A stretch of 64,000 bases of DNA from Massilia eburnea (lineage in GTDB: Bacteria; Pseudomonadota; Gammaproteobacteria; Burkholderiales; Burkholderiaceae_D). Positions within the stretch are counted from its first letter, which is position 1, and every line of letters starts with the position of its first letter. Positions 37,136 to 46,504 of this stretch are shown here, piece by piece. The DNA lies in contig NZ_WNKX01000001.1 of the NCBI RefSeq assembly GCF_009720745.1, positions 456,088-520,087 of the forward strand. Direction: 5' to 3'. The notes beneath the pieces were generated by a model, which was not told the DNA's origin, did no database searches, and saw only the letters and a list, made by a program, of their open reading frames with translations. The position numbers and the translations under genes are program-made.

Positions 37136-39594
37136 TATTTCTCTCCCGTGAGTTCTTCGCAGCGCACTGCGTCTGCCGCTGCGGCCGCGCCGCCGGCAAT
37201 TTCGATATTGGCGATCGCCGCGGCAAACGGGGCGTCGGCATGGATGCTGAACGGCGTATCCATGTGGTCCAGTTGAAGGCCGCGCGCCGTGAAGCAAGCC
37301 AGCGGCACCTTGACGGTCTGCTTGCCCTTGCCGGCAATACGTTTGAACAGCCTGGTCGCGTCGAGTGCAGTGTCCTGCATCGCCAGCATGACCTTGCCCT
37401 GCGGAGTAACGCTCACGATCGTGTCGAATTGCAGCGCGCCATCGCGCGCCGCTGCGGCTGAGAGCATCAGCGGCCTGGCGCCGCGCGCAGCCAGTTCCGC
37501 ACTGGCCGTCCATGTCACAAGCTTGGCATCCTGCTGCGTGTTGACCTGCGCCGTCTGCACGGTGATGCCCGGCAGCCGGAAAGTCGCATTCAGGTCTGCG
37601 CCCAGCGCCAGCTGTTCGCTGCCGCTGCGGATCGCCAGTGGGAAGCTTGAACGGTCGGCCTGACTATGGACAGCAACGATATTACTCGACCCGCAGCCGC
37701 CAGGTGCGTAGGCAGTATCCAGCTTGCCCAGCCTTGAGCGCTGGCCCTTGCGCAAGCCATAATTCAATGCAAACAATGGCGCGTAGCCGGCGTCGCCGAA
37801 ATTCAACGGCGTCTGGCAGGCCGACTTCGGCCACGAGAAGGACAGCCTGCCGCGGAAGTCATAGCTGTGCGGCCCTGCCACAAGCAAATCGGACACGCCC
37901 TTGCCTTCCGTTCCCGGCAGCCAGGCGGCGATGAAGGTGTCGGACAGGTTCAGCAAATCGTTGACGAACAGCGGACGTCCGGAGACAAATACGGTGATCA
38001 CTGGCTTACCCTTGCCGGCGACCGCTTCCAGCACGGCCAGGTCTTCCGGATAGCGGCTGCTGTGGCGCAAGGTGCCCGATGAGCCGATGTCGCCATCGCC
38101 TTCCGCATACGGGCGCTCCCCGATCACCGCGATCACCGCATCGAAACGGGACAGGTCGACGCCTTTCGCGTCCACGCTGAATTCCACATTGCCCTCGCCC
38201 GCTGCCGAGCGAATGCCTGACAGGATGCTGTCGGCATTCGGGAAATCCGCATTCGTGTTGTCCGTGCCCTGCCAGGTCAGCGACCAGCCGCCGGTCTGGT
38301 TGGCGATGTTGTCGGCGCTCTTGCCGACCACCAGGATTTTTTTACCGCGCGCCAGCGGCAACGACGGCCCTTCGTTTTTCAGCAGCACCAGCGATTCGCG
38401 CACCGCGCGGCGCGCCAGCTCGCGGTCCTGCAGCGCCGCGTCCTGGCCGGCATAGGCGTTTTGCCCCGGGCTCTTGTCAAACAGGCCCGCCCGCAGCTTG
38501 ACGCGCAGGATGCGCATCACCGCATCGTCAATGCGGGCCATCGGGATCTCGCCCACCTTCACCTGTGCAATGGTGTTGGCGATGAAGGCTTTCCAGTCAT
38601 CCGGCACCATGACCATATCGATGCCGGCATTGATCGCCTGCGGGCAGCTATCGTTGCGGCAGCCCGGCACTTCGGCAATGCCGTTCCAGTCGCTGACAAT
38701 GAATCCATCAAAGCCCATTTTGGACTTCAGCACGCCGGTCAGCATTTCGCGGTTGCCGTGCATCTTCACGCCATTCCAGCTATTGAACGAAGACATTACG
38801 GTTTGCGCACCGGCAGCCAACGCCGGCACATACCCTGCACCGTGGATGTTGATCATATCGGCCAAGGAAGACTTGTTGTCACCCCGGTCCTTGCCCTGGT
38901 CCGTGCCGCCGTCGCCGACAAAATGCTTGGCGCTGGCCAGAACATTGGCGTCATCCTTGAAGCGGCCCTGCAGACCCTTGACGTATTCGCCGGCATATGC
39001 GGCCACCAGCTTGCCGTCTTCCGAAAAACTCTCGTAGGTGCGTCCCCAGCGGTCGTCGCGCACCACGGCGATGGTCGGGCCGAACACCCAGGCGATGCCG
39101 GTCGCGCGTACGGCTTTGCCGGTGGCTGCGCCGATTTCATAGGCCAGCTTCGGATCATGCGCGGCGCCGAGGCCGATATTATGCGGAAATAGCGTGGCGC
39201 CGAACACGTTGCTGTTGCCGTGGATGGCATCGATGCCCCAGACCACGGGCACCTTGACGGCCATGTCGGTCGACATGGCCGCCTGATGGTATTTTTCCGC
39301 GAGCGCCAGCCAATCGGCGGCACTGGCGTGCTTGTTCCCGTTCGGCCAGCTGCCGCCGCCATTCAGCACGGAGCCGATGTAGTAGCGCCGCACGTCATCC
39401 GGAGTGACGGTCTTGATTTCGGGCTGGGTCATCTGGCCGATCTTCTGCTCCAGTGTCATGCCGGCGACGATGGCCGCTACCTTCCGCTCCAACGCCGCAT
39501 CGGGGGCAATGGCGCTTCGCGCATGAGGCCAGTCCGCCAGCGGAGCGGCAGCTGCGGGAAGCGCGAGCGCTGCGAGCAATGCAATCTTCTTCAT
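37135..39594 (-). CDS. Glycoside hydrolase family 3 beta-glucosidase, exported
   Basis: Exo-acting beta-glucosidase or glucan glucohydrolase of 819 aa. A signal peptide ([18 protein letters not shown]) suggests a periplasmic or outer location. The (beta/alpha)8 domain contains [18 protein letters not shown] and the nucleophile D302 in IVSDWNG. The second domain has [11 protein letters not shown] and VSGRPLF, and a C-terminal extension of about 160 aa resembles the added beta-domain of ExoP-like enzymes. The ATG at 39594 follows AGGAG. It lies 11 bases after GH1. Confidence 0.93.
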   Translation of the reverse strand: MKKIALLAALALPAAAAPLADWPHARSAIAPDAALERKVAAIVAGMTLEQKIGQMTQPEIKTVTPDDVRRYYIGSVLNGGGSWPNGNKHASAADWLALAEKYHQAAMSTDMAVKVPVVWGIDAIHGNSNVFGATLFPHNIGLGAAHDPKLAYEIGAATGKAVRATGIAWVFGPTIAVVRDDRWGRTYESFSEDGKLVAAYAGEYVKGLQGRFKDDANVLASAKHFVGDGGTDQGKDRGDNKSSLADMINIHGAGYVPALAAGAQTVMSSFNSWNGVKMHGNREMLTGVLKSKMGFDGFIVSDWNGIAEVPGCRNDSCPQAINAGIDMVMVPDDWKAFIANTIAQVKVGEIPMARIDDAVMRILRVKLRAGLFDKSPGQNAYAGQDAALQDRELARRAVRESLVLLKNEGPSLPLARGKKILVVGKSADNIANQTGGWSLTWQGTDNTNADFPNADSILSGIRSAAGEGNVEFSVDAKGVDLSRFDAVIAVIGERPYAEGDGDIGSSGTLRHSSRYPEDLAVLEAVAGKGKPVITVFVSGRPLFVNDLLNLSDTFIAAWLPGTEGKGVSDLLVAGPHSYDFRGRLSFSWPKSACQTPLNFGDAGYAPLFALNYGLRKGQRSRLGKLDTAYAPGGCGSSNIVAVHSQADRSSFPLAIRSGSEQLALGADLNATFRLPGITVQTAQVNTQQDAKLVTWTASAELAARGARPLMLSAAAARDGALQFDTIVSVTPQGKVMLAMQDTALDATRLFKRIAGKGKQTVKVPLACFTARGLQLDHMDTPFSIHADAPFAAAIANIEIAGGAAAAADAVRCEELTGEK

Positions 39595-39605
39595 CGGGTC
39601 TCCTT

Positions 39606-40973
39606 TTACGGCTGTCGCAGGAAGGCGCGATACCACTTGCCGCTTTCCTTCAGCCTTCGTTCTTGTGTTGTGTAATCGATGTGGACCAGGCCAAAGCGGC
39701 GCAGGTAGCCTTCCGCCCACTCAAAGTTGTCGACCAGGCTCCAGGCGAAATAGCCTTTCACCGGGACGCCGGCGCTAATGGCATCCTTCATGGCGCCCAG
39801 GTGACGCGCCAGGTAGCGCCGGCGCTGCGTATCGTTCACGCTGCCGTCGGCCAGCACTTCATCGTCATAGCAGGAACCGTTCTCGGTAATGTACAGCTCC
39901 CTCGGCGCGTAATCGGAATGGATGCGGGCAAGCAGCTCACCCAGGCCTTCCGGCGCCACTTCCCAGCCCATGGCGGTGGTCTCCGCACCGGCTGGCGGCG
40001 GCAGCACGCGTGCATCGAGCGGCTCGTGGCCGGGTGCGTCCGCAATCGTTTCGGGAAAATAGTAGTTCACGCCCATGAAGTCGGTCGCCGCCGCAATCGC
40101 TTCCATGTCGCCGTCGTGCACCACGGGCGCCGCGCGCCCCACCTGCGCCAGCGTTGCCGGCGGATAGCCGCGCCCGTGCAGCGGATCGAGGAACCAGCGA
40201 TAGCGCAGGCCGTCATGGCGCTCGCTGGCCGCGCGGTCCGCCGGACCCTCGCTGGCTGCGCGCAGCGGATGCAGGCTGAGGGAAATGCCGACGCGTGCGC
40301 CGGGAACGTTCTCGCGGATCAGCGGCACCGCCTTGCCGTGCGAGAGCAGCACATGGTGGCAAACCTGCAGCGCGGTACCGAAGTCGGTCAGGCCCGGCGC
40401 ATGCACACCCTCGAAATTGCCGAGGATTGCGGTGCACCACGGCTCGTTATGCGTGATCCAGTGCTGCACGCGGTCGCCCAGGCGGCGCGTGACCGCATCC
40501 ACAAATTCCAGGTAGCGCTGCACGGTATCGCGTTCGGCCCAGCCGCCGCGGTCCTGCAGGTACTGCGGCAAGTCCCAATGGTATAGCGTGGCCCAGGGCT
40601 GGATGCCGCGCTCCAGCATGCCATCCACCAGGCGCGAATAGAAGTCCAGGCCCTTCTGGTTGGGCGCCGCACCGAATTCGGATATCACGCGTGGCCACGC
40701 GATGGAAAAGCGGTAAGCGTTCAGGCCCATGTCGCGCGCGATATCCATGTCTTCGGGCCAGCGATGGTAATGGTCGCAGGCCACCAGGCCGCTGGAGCCA
40801 TCGCGCACCTTACCTGGCGTCGCGGCAAAACGGTCCCAGATCGACTCGGCGCGTCCGTCTTCGCGGCCGGCTCCTTCAATCTGGTAGGACGAGGTGGCGC
40901 AGCCCCACAGGAAGTCGCGGGCAAAGTCGCTGCGCGCCGGGGCGCCTGGTTCAAGCTGGTCTGGTTTGTTCAT
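39606..40973 (-). CDS. Glycoside hydrolase family 1 beta-glucosidase
   Basis: Retaining beta-glucosidase of 455 aa without a signal peptide, so cytoplasmic. The start motif FLWGCATSSYQIEG, acid/base E177 in THNEPW and nucleophile E364 in ITENGS are all present. It would cleave cellobiose-like disaccharides imported by the ABC transporter. No clear Shine-Dalgarno precedes the ATG; a TATAAA lies only 9-14 bases upstream, so the message may be nearly leaderless. An operator for the LacI regulator (40993-41006) sits just upstream of it. Confidence 0.94.
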   Translation of the reverse strand: MNKPDQLEPGAPARSDFARDFLWGCATSSYQIEGAGREDGRAESIWDRFAATPGKVRDGSSGLVACDHYHRWPEDMDIARDMGLNAYRFSIAWPRVISEFGAAPNQKGLDFYSRLVDGMLERGIQPWATLYHWDLPQYLQDRGGWAERDTVQRYLEFVDAVTRRLGDRVQHWITHNEPWCTAILGNFEGVHAPGLTDFGTALQVCHHVLLSHGKAVPLIRENVPGARVGISLSLHPLRAASEGPADRAASERHDGLRYRWFLDPLHGRGYPPATLAQVGRAAPVVHDGDMEAIAAATDFMGVNYYFPETIADAPGHEPLDARVLPPPAGAETTAMGWEVAPEGLGELLARIHSDYAPRELYITENGSCYDDEVLADGSVNDTQRRRYLARHLGAMKDAISAGVPVKGYFAWSLVDNFEWAEGYLRRFGLVHIDYTTQERRLKESGKWYRAFLRQP

Positions 40974-40992
40974 ATTCGTCGTTTATAAGCTT

Positions 40993-41006
40993 TGGAAAGG
41001 TTTCCA
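40993..41006. promoter_or_regulatory. LacI-type operator site 4 (GH1 promoter)
   Basis: TGGAAAGGTTTCCA, one base off the consensus of the locus, placed 20-33 bases before the GH1 start and immediately upstream of a TATAAA (minus strand, 40982-40987). Confidence 0.75.
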
Positions 41007-41016
41007 TATTTCGCCG

Positions 41017-41040
41017 TAAAAAAGGGCGCAAGCGCCCCTT
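41017..41040 (-). terminator. Rho-independent terminator after the LacI gene
   Basis: Stem GGGCGC / GCGCCC with a short AA loop, followed on the minus strand by six T. It separates the ABC-LacI unit from the GH1-GH3-MFS unit. Confidence 0.85.
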
Positions 41041-41052
41041 CGAGCTTCTAAT

Positions 41053-42081
41053 TCATGCTGCCTTGCGCCTGGCGCTGGCCGCCTTGGCCAGCGATGCCCG
41101 CAAAGTCACCGTCACCGGGAAGCTGCGCGTCACCGTACGCCTCAAGTCGTAACAGCGGTTCAGCAAAGCACTCAGGCCGTTCATCGTCATCTCGCGCCAG
41201 GGCATATGGACGGTCGTCAGGCGCGGTGCGGAAAACTCGGCGCTCGGCGTGTCGTCGTATGCGATGACGGACAGGTCGTGCGGCACGCGGATGCCAGCCT
41301 CCTGGAAGTAGGATAGCGCGCCGACCGCCATTTCATCGTTGGCGCAGAACAGGGCCGTGCACCGGCGGCCCGATTCCACCAGCTCCTTGGCCGCGGCCCA
41401 GCCGCCGGCCGGGGAGAAATCGCTTTCGGCCACCCACATGCGGCTGGTATCGATGCCGCCCTCCTGCAGCTCCTCCATGAAACCTTCGATGCGCGCCACG
41501 TTGTCGGCAAGACGCGACGGGCCGGCCACCACAGCGATGTCGCGATGCTTGCGGTCCAGCAGCGCACGTGCCGCCAGGCGGCCGCCAAGCTTGTGGTCCA
41601 AGGGGAAGCACTGCTCCGGAATGCAGGACAGGCTATGGTTCAGCACCACGATCCTGCCCTGCTGCACGCCAAGCGCTTCGATATCCTCGTCCAGCAAGGC
41701 GCTGGTCATCACGATCAGGCCGTCGCAGCCGCGCTCCATCAGGAACTTGATGCCGTCGTTGGCCTGTTTGCGCTCATCGCCCAGGCCAACGCCGAAGGCC
41801 ACCACCATGTGCAGACCGGCTGCGCGCAGTTCGGTGTCGATAATCTGCAGGATGGGCGTGTAAAAGGTCCCGCTCAGGACCGGGATGTAGACCCCGATCA
41901 TCTGGCTGGTGCCTGTCAGCAGGGTGCGCGCCGCATGCGACGGGCGGAATCCCAGCTCGTCGATCGCCTTCTTCACCTTCTCAAGCGTGGCTGGAGATAC
42001 CGAACCCTTGCCGCTGACGACACGGGAGGCGGTGCCCAGTCCTACGCCCGCCAGGCGGGCTACGTCTTTGATAGTGGCCAC
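41053..42081 (-). CDS. LacI family transcriptional regulator
   Basis: Repressor of 342 aa with the N-terminal LacI helix-turn-helix and hinge helix (TIKDVARLAGVGLGTASRVV, FRPSHAARTLLTG) and a sugar-binding core domain (MIGVYIPVLSG, GVPHDLSVIAYDDTPSAEF region). Lying between the ABC transporter and the beta-glucosidases, it is the natural candidate to bind the five TGGAAACGTTTCCA-type sites of the locus. The inducer is probably a glucose disaccharide or a related glycan product; this is inference. The operator at the sugar-binding-protein promoter suggests it controls its own operon. Confidence 0.93.
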   Translation of the reverse strand: MATIKDVARLAGVGLGTASRVVSGKGSVSPATLEKVKKAIDELGFRPSHAARTLLTGTSQMIGVYIPVLSGTFYTPILQIIDTELRAAGLHMVVAFGVGLGDERKQANDGIKFLMERGCDGLIVMTSALLDEDIEALGVQQGRIVVLNHSLSCIPEQCFPLDHKLGGRLAARALLDRKHRDIAVVAGPSRLADNVARIEGFMEELQEGGIDTSRMWVAESDFSPAGGWAAAKELVESGRRCTALFCANDEMAVGALSYFQEAGIRVPHDLSVIAYDDTPSAEFSAPRLTTVHMPWREMTMNGLSALLNRCYDLRRTVTRSFPVTVTLRASLAKAASARRKAA

Positions 42082-42097
42082 TGGAATCCTTTTCTTC

Positions 42098-43183
42098 TTA
42101 TAACGTCATCGCGAGCATACTTGAAGCGCCCGCCGTTTCAAAGCGCTGGCCGCTGTCCGGGTCGAACAGCGACACGCGCTGCGCGTCGATTGCGAACGAC
42201 ACCGCGTCATCCGGCGCAAGGGCGCGGCTGCCCTGCACGATGCAGGACAGCTGCCTGCCGCCGCAGTCGAGCCAGACCACGCGATGCGCCCCCATCGGCT
42301 CCACCAGCGTTACCCTGCCCTGCAGCGGTCCACCCGGCGCAATGGCGATATGCTCCGGCCGCACACCCAGCACGGCCTTGGCCGCGCCGCCCGCCGTTCC
42401 CAGCGCCAGCCGTACCGCGCCGCCGGCAAAAACGCCCTGCGCATCGATGCTTCCCTCGATGAAGTTCATTGCCGGTGCGCCCAGGAACCCAGCCACGAAC
42501 AGATTGGCGGGCCGCTCGTATACTTCTGCCGGGGTTCCGACCTGCTGGATCGCCCCCGCACGCATCACAACGATGCGGCTGGCCAGTGTCATGGCCTCCA
42601 CCTGGTCGTGTGTCACATAGATCATCGTCGCGCCGAGTTTCTGGTGCAGCAGCTTCAGTTCGCGCCGCAAATCGGTACGCAGCTTGGCGTCCAGGTTCGA
42701 AAGCGGCTCGTCGAACAGGTACACGCCCGCCTCGCGCACCAGCGCCCGGCCGATCGCGACCCGCTGCCGCTGCCCTCCCGACAAGGCGGCCGGCTTGCGC
42801 TGCAGCAGCTCGCCCAGATGCAGCATGGCAGCCGCCTTCTCCACCCGGCGCTTGATTTCGGCCTTCGCCACCCCCGCGATGCGCAAGCCGAACGACATAT
42901 TCTTTTCGACCGTCATGCTCGGATAGAGTGCGTAGGACTGGAACACCATGCCGATCCCCCGCTCGCTTGGATCGACATGCGACATGTCCTTGCCGCCGAT
43001 CTCGATTGCACCGCCGCTGCTTTCGATCAAGCCGGCAATGCTGTGCAACAGCGTGGACTTGCCGCAGCCCGAGGGGCCAAGCAGCACCAGGAATTCACCT
43101 TCCTTCACGTCCAGGTCCAGGCGGCGGATGATGGCGTTCCCCCCGAGCGTGACATCCAGCTTTTTCAGACTGACATTCGACAT
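42098..43183 (-). CDS. Sugar ABC transporter ATP-binding protein (MsmK/UgpC type)
   Basis: ATPase of 361 aa that energises the sugar importer. Walker A GPSGCGKST, Q-loop, signature LSGGQRQRVAIGRA, Walker B VYLFDEPLSNLD and the switch His in TMIYVTHDQ are present, followed by the C-terminal OB-type regulatory domain of the MalK/MsmK group. The ATG at 43183 follows AAAGG at normal spacing; a TTG at 43189 is less likely. It begins 2 bases after the permease stop. Confidence 0.95.
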   Translation of the reverse strand: MSNVSLKKLDVTLGGNAIIRRLDLDVKEGEFLVLLGPSGCGKSTLLHSIAGLIESSGGAIEIGGKDMSHVDPSERGIGMVFQSYALYPSMTVEKNMSFGLRIAGVAKAEIKRRVEKAAAMLHLGELLQRKPAALSGGQRQRVAIGRALVREAGVYLFDEPLSNLDAKLRTDLRRELKLLHQKLGATMIYVTHDQVEAMTLASRIVVMRAGAIQQVGTPAEVYERPANLFVAGFLGAPAMNFIEGSIDAQGVFAGGAVRLALGTAGGAAKAVLGVRPEHIAIAPGGPLQGRVTLVEPMGAHRVVWLDCGGRQLSCIVQGSRALAPDDAVSFAIDAQRVSLFDPDSGQRFETAGASSMLAMTL

Positions 43184-43185
43184 CT

Positions 43186-44031
43186 TCAACCTTTCACAGC
43201 ACCGGCGGCGATGCCGCGCACAAACCAGCGGCCCGACAGGAAGTAGACCGCCAACGGCACCAGCGCCGTCAATATCGTGGCGGCCATGTTGACATTGTAA
43301 AGACGGGTGCCCGTGGTGGTATTGATCACGTTATTCAGCTGCACCGTCATCGGCAGGTTGTCGCGGCCTGCAAATACCAGCCCGAGGATATAGTCGTTCC
43401 ATACGCCGGTCAGCTGCATGATCGCCGCCACCACCAGCATCGGCACGGATAGCGGCAGCATCACATGCCAGAAAATGCGCCAGAACCCGCCGCCGTCGAT
43501 GCGCGCGGCATGGAACAGCTCTTGCGGCAGCGCGCTGTAATAATTGCGGAACAACAGCGTCAGCACCGGCATGCCGAACACCAGGTGCACAATCACGATT
43601 GCCGGCAGTGAGCCGAATACGCCCAGGCCCGCCATCATGCGCACCAGCGGGTAGATCATCACCTGTACCGGCACGAAGGCGCCCAGCAGCAAGACGCCGA
43701 ACAGCAGGTTGGCCCCGCGCGGACGCCAGAACGACAGGGCATAGCCGTTCAGCGCGCCCAACGCAATCGGCAGCAGCGTGCTGGGCAGCGCAATGCGCAC
43801 CGAGTTCCAGAAGCCGCCCTGCACCCCTTCGCATGCCGCGCCGGTGCACGCTTCGCTCCAGGCTGCGCGCCAGGCATCCAGCGTCGGCGCCAGCGGCAAT
43901 GCGAAAATATTCCCCAGCAGGATTTCATCCATCGACTTCAGTGAAGTGGCCAGCATCACGTACAGCGGCAGCACGAAAAACAGCGCAGCACTGGCCAGGA
44001 AGGCGTACAGTCCAAGACGCGCGGCCCTCAT
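43186..44031 (-). CDS. Sugar ABC transporter permease 2 (MalG type)
   Basis: Inner membrane permease of 281 aa with six predicted helices and the EAA loop ELFHAARIDGGGFWRIFWHV, which contacts the ATPase. It forms a heterodimer with the upstream permease. A 26-residue periplasmic loop with two cysteines (about residues 60-72) is present. The ATG at 44031 overlaps the preceding stop (ATGA), and the longer open frame lies within that gene. Confidence 0.93.
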   Translation of the reverse strand: MRAARLGLYAFLASAALFFVLPLYVMLATSLKSMDEILLGNIFALPLAPTLDAWRAAWSEACTGAACEGVQGGFWNSVRIALPSTLLPIALGALNGYALSFWRPRGANLLFGVLLLGAFVPVQVMIYPLVRMMAGLGVFGSLPAIVIVHLVFGMPVLTLLFRNYYSALPQELFHAARIDGGGFWRIFWHVMLPLSVPMLVVAAIMQLTGVWNDYILGLVFAGRDNLPMTVQLNNVINTTTGTRLYNVNMAATILTALVPLAVYFLSGRWFVRGIAAGAVKG

Positions 44032-44858
44032 GCCGCCCCCTTCCGGCTGCGTGCGTATGCCCATGGCGCCAGCAATGCCAGTACCGTCAGCAACAGCACT
44101 ACCGCGCCCGCCGAGGCCAGGCCGATATTCGCGCGCAGGAACAAATGATCCATGATGAACTTGGCCGGCACTTCGCTGGCCGTGCCGGGACCGCCCTGCG
44201 TCATGGAGACCACCGCGTCGTAGAGCTTGACGACCATGGTTGCCAGCAGGATGAAGACCGTCGCCAGCGTTGGCGCCAGCATGGGCAATACGATCGACAG
44301 GTAGACGCGCCAGGCCGGTATGCCATCCAGCCGCGCGGCTTTCCAGATTTCCGGATCGACGCCGCGCAAGCCCGCCAGCATCAGCGCCATCACGAACCCG
44401 GACGCCTGCCAGACCGATGCCAGCACGATGGTGTATAGCACCGTATCCTGATTCACCAGCCAGTCGATTTCCAGCCCCGGGACGCCGCCAGGCGTCAGTA
44501 CCCACTGCCACACCAGGCCCGTCGCAACGAACGACATCGCATACGGATACAGGAAGATTGTCCGCAACGCGCCCTCACCCGCTACCTGGCGGTCGATCGC
44601 CGCCGCCAGCAGGAATCCAATCACCATGCAGGCGGCGATGAACAGCACACCATACAGCACCAGGTTATGCAGCGACAGCAGCCAGCGTTCGTTGCCAAAC
44701 AAGCGCTCATACTGCGCGAAGCCAACCAGCCTGCTGGTCGCAATGCTGCGCGAGCTGGTGAGCGAAACATAGAATGTCCAGGCGAACGAGCCGAGGTAGC
44801 CGACGCATACCGTGAGCAGCATCGGCAGCAGGGCCGCGTAGGACATGGCTCGGCGCAT
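44028..44858 (-). CDS. Sugar ABC transporter permease 1 (MalF type)
   Basis: Inner membrane permease of 276 aa with about six hydrophobic segments and the EAA loop EIWKAARLDGIPAWRVYLSI. The start ATG lies 4 bases after the sugar-binding protein stop, and the end overlaps the next permease, indicating one transcript. Confidence 0.93.
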   Translation of the reverse strand: MRRAMSYAALLPMLLTVCVGYLGSFAWTFYVSLTSSRSIATSRLVGFAQYERLFGNERWLLSLHNLVLYGVLFIAACMVIGFLLAAAIDRQVAGEGALRTIFLYPYAMSFVATGLVWQWVLTPGGVPGLEIDWLVNQDTVLYTIVLASVWQASGFVMALMLAGLRGVDPEIWKAARLDGIPAWRVYLSIVLPMLAPTLATVFILLATMVVKLYDAVVSMTQGGPGTASEVPAKFIMDHLFLRANIGLASAGAVVLLLTVLALLAPWAYARSRKGAA

Positions 44859-44862
44859 CAGC

Positions 44863-46086
44863 TTAATTCCTCAGCGCCGCTGCCAGCGCCTTCTGCGCTT
44901 TCTCGACCGGCATCGAGGTATTCCAGTAGGCGGTCAACGCATCCTGGACGGCGCCGTTCTGGTCCGGCGTCAGGTAAATCTCCGGCGCACCGACCTGCCG
45001 GTTGCGGTCGCGCATGATGGCTGCGCCGGCGCGGGCGCACGCGTCGAGCTGGCTGGTGTCGGCATCGGAACGCGGTGGCAACGAACCTTTCAGCTTGTTG
45101 AAGCTCACTTGCGTGGCGGGCGCCAGCAGTACTTTTTCCATCAGCTTCTGCGCCTGCTGGACCTGCGTGCGATCGGAGCGCGGGAAGACAAAGGCATCGC
45201 CCTGGATCAGGTAAGGAGAGTTTGCGCCCAGGCCGGGAATGCAGCCGTATTGCACGCCCGGCTCCATCTTCGCATTGCTGAATTCGCCCTTGGCCCAGTC
45301 ACCCATGATTTGCACGCCGGCCCTGCCGCTGACCAGCATCGCAGTGGCGTCGTTCCAATTGCGGCCCGGCGAGGCGGGATCGACATAGGACTGCAGGCGC
45401 TTGTAGGCCAGCAGCACCTTGCGCACCGCATCGGAATTGATGGCACGCTGGTCGCGGTCGCGCATCACCTGCAGATAGAGCTGGCGGCCGCCCATATTGG
45501 CCAGCATGGACGCGAACAGGATATGCTCCTGCCAGGCCTGCCCGCCATGCGCCAACGGCACCAGGCCGGCGGTCTTCAGCTTGTCCAGTGCGGCAAACAG
45601 TTCGTCGACGGTGGCCGGCTCCTTGCTGATGCCGGCCTTTTTGAAGGCTGCCTTGGAATACCAGATCCAGGTCTGCATGTGGATATTCATCGGTATCGCG
45701 TAGTAATGCCCTTCGATGCGGATGGCGTTGACGATCGGCTCCGGCAGCGTGGTATCCCAGTGCTCCTGGCGCGCGATGTCGTCCAGCGGCACCAGCATTT
45801 CCTGGTCTACGATATCGAGAAACTGCTTGGAGATGTTGAATTGCGCGGCAGTCGGCGCCTGGCCTCCCACCATGCGGTTGAGGGTCACCGCGCGGGCCTG
45901 GTCGCCGCCGGCAATGGCCGTATCGATCCAGGTGCCCCCGGCTGCCCGGTAGGCATTGGCCAGCTGCTTGACGGCAGCCGACTCGCCGCCCGAAGTCCAC
46001 CAGTGGATTACTTCCGCGCTGGGTCCGGACGCCTGCGCGGTGGCTGCTCCCAGCGCCATGGCGCAGGCTAAGAACTGCTTCAACAT
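44863..46086 (-). CDS. Sugar ABC transporter substrate-binding protein
   Basis: Periplasmic binding protein of 407 aa in the extracellular solute-binding family 1. A signal peptide ends near AQA/S (residue 19); there is no lipobox. The mature start VIHWWTSGGESAAVKQLA is characteristic of glucose/oligosaccharide binders in this group. It is first in the leftward operon SBP-permease-permease-ATPase-LacI, behind a promoter whose -10 lies inside a LacI-type operator. The ligand is inferred from the beta-glucosidases to be a beta-linked glucoside. Confidence 0.93.
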   Translation of the reverse strand: MLKQFLACAMALGAATAQASGPSAEVIHWWTSGGESAAVKQLANAYRAAGGTWIDTAIAGGDQARAVTLNRMVGGQAPTAAQFNISKQFLDIVDQEMLVPLDDIARQEHWDTTLPEPIVNAIRIEGHYYAIPMNIHMQTWIWYSKAAFKKAGISKEPATVDELFAALDKLKTAGLVPLAHGGQAWQEHILFASMLANMGGRQLYLQVMRDRDQRAINSDAVRKVLLAYKRLQSYVDPASPGRNWNDATAMLVSGRAGVQIMGDWAKGEFSNAKMEPGVQYGCIPGLGANSPYLIQGDAFVFPRSDRTQVQQAQKLMEKVLLAPATQVSFNKLKGSLPPRSDADTSQLDACARAGAAIMRDRNRQVGAPEIYLTPDQNGAVQDALTAYWNTSMPVEKAQKALAAALRN

Positions 46087-46114
46087 CCCGTCTCCTGTAG
46101 TGTGCCGCTATTTT

Positions 46115-46149
46115 TTGGAAACGTTACCAATTTCCCGCCTGAGTGTCAA
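46115..46149 (-). promoter_or_regulatory. Promoter of the sugar ABC operon with LacI-type operator 5
   Basis: Minus strand: TTGACA (46149-46144), 17-base spacer, TAACGT (46126-46121). The dyad TTGGAAACGTTACCAA (46115-46130) covers the -10, so repressor and polymerase should exclude each other. Confidence 0.75.
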
Positions 46150-46199
46150 CAGAATAACAGGATTCTTACGCTTGGCGAAAAAGCAACGTGCAAAGGAAA

Positions 46200-46233
46200 A
46201 CGATTGAAATCGTAAACTTTCCTGGGCTATCCT
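46200..46233 (+). promoter_or_regulatory. Promoter of the riboswitch transcript with a dyad at the -35
   Basis: TTGAAA (46204-46209), 18-base spacer, TATCCT (46228-46233), predicted start near 46240. A perfect dyad ACGATT-GA-AATCGT (46200-46213) covers the -35 and may bind a regulator. Confidence 0.55.
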
Positions 46234-46260
46234 GATTTCGCTGCCGGTGCATGCCGGCCG

Positions 46261-46450
46261 CGCGATCGGGAGAGTTTGTCCCACCCACGGACAACGCCGA
46301 AGGAGCAAGCCGCCCCCGGAATCTCTCAGGCCAAAGGACCGGTCGCGTGTTATCACAACTCTGAAGAGCCGCCAGCGCCGCAAGGCTGGCGCACCGAAGG
46401 AGCAAGCAGGCAGCCCATGCCTGTGAAACTCTCAGGTCCAGCACAGAGGG
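46261..46450 (+). ncRNA. Tandem glycine riboswitch
   Basis: Two glycine aptamers in series. Aptamer 1 spans 46261-46347: P1 arms CGCGATC and GGTCGCG, with GGGAGAG, GCCGAAGGAGCAAGC and AATCTCTCAGGCCAAAGGACC in the conserved order. Aptamer 2 spans about 46358-46450: CTCTGAAGAGC, ACCGAAGGAGCAAGC and AAACTCTCAGGTCCAGCACAGAG. A 10-base linker joins them. The expression platform reaches the start codon at 46505. CTCTGA (46359-46364) can pair either with CAGAG of P1 (46444-46448) or with TCAGAG at 46489-46494, which overlaps the Shine-Dalgarno. This predicts that glycine frees the ribosome site. Confidence 0.93.
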
Positions 46451-46504
46451 GGCAATCCATCCGCAATCAAAAATGATCTGATCAACCTTCAGAGGAGTAG
46501 TCAC

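Noticed and set aside
37136..37513. N-terminal extension of the MFS transporter frame
   Set aside because: The extra region lies wholly inside the GH3 gene and lacks transporter features; the ATG at 37135 overlaps the GH3 stop as expected for coupling.
46276..46476. 66-codon frame inside the riboswitch
   Set aside because: The stretch is explained by two structured aptamers, and no ribosome site precedes it.
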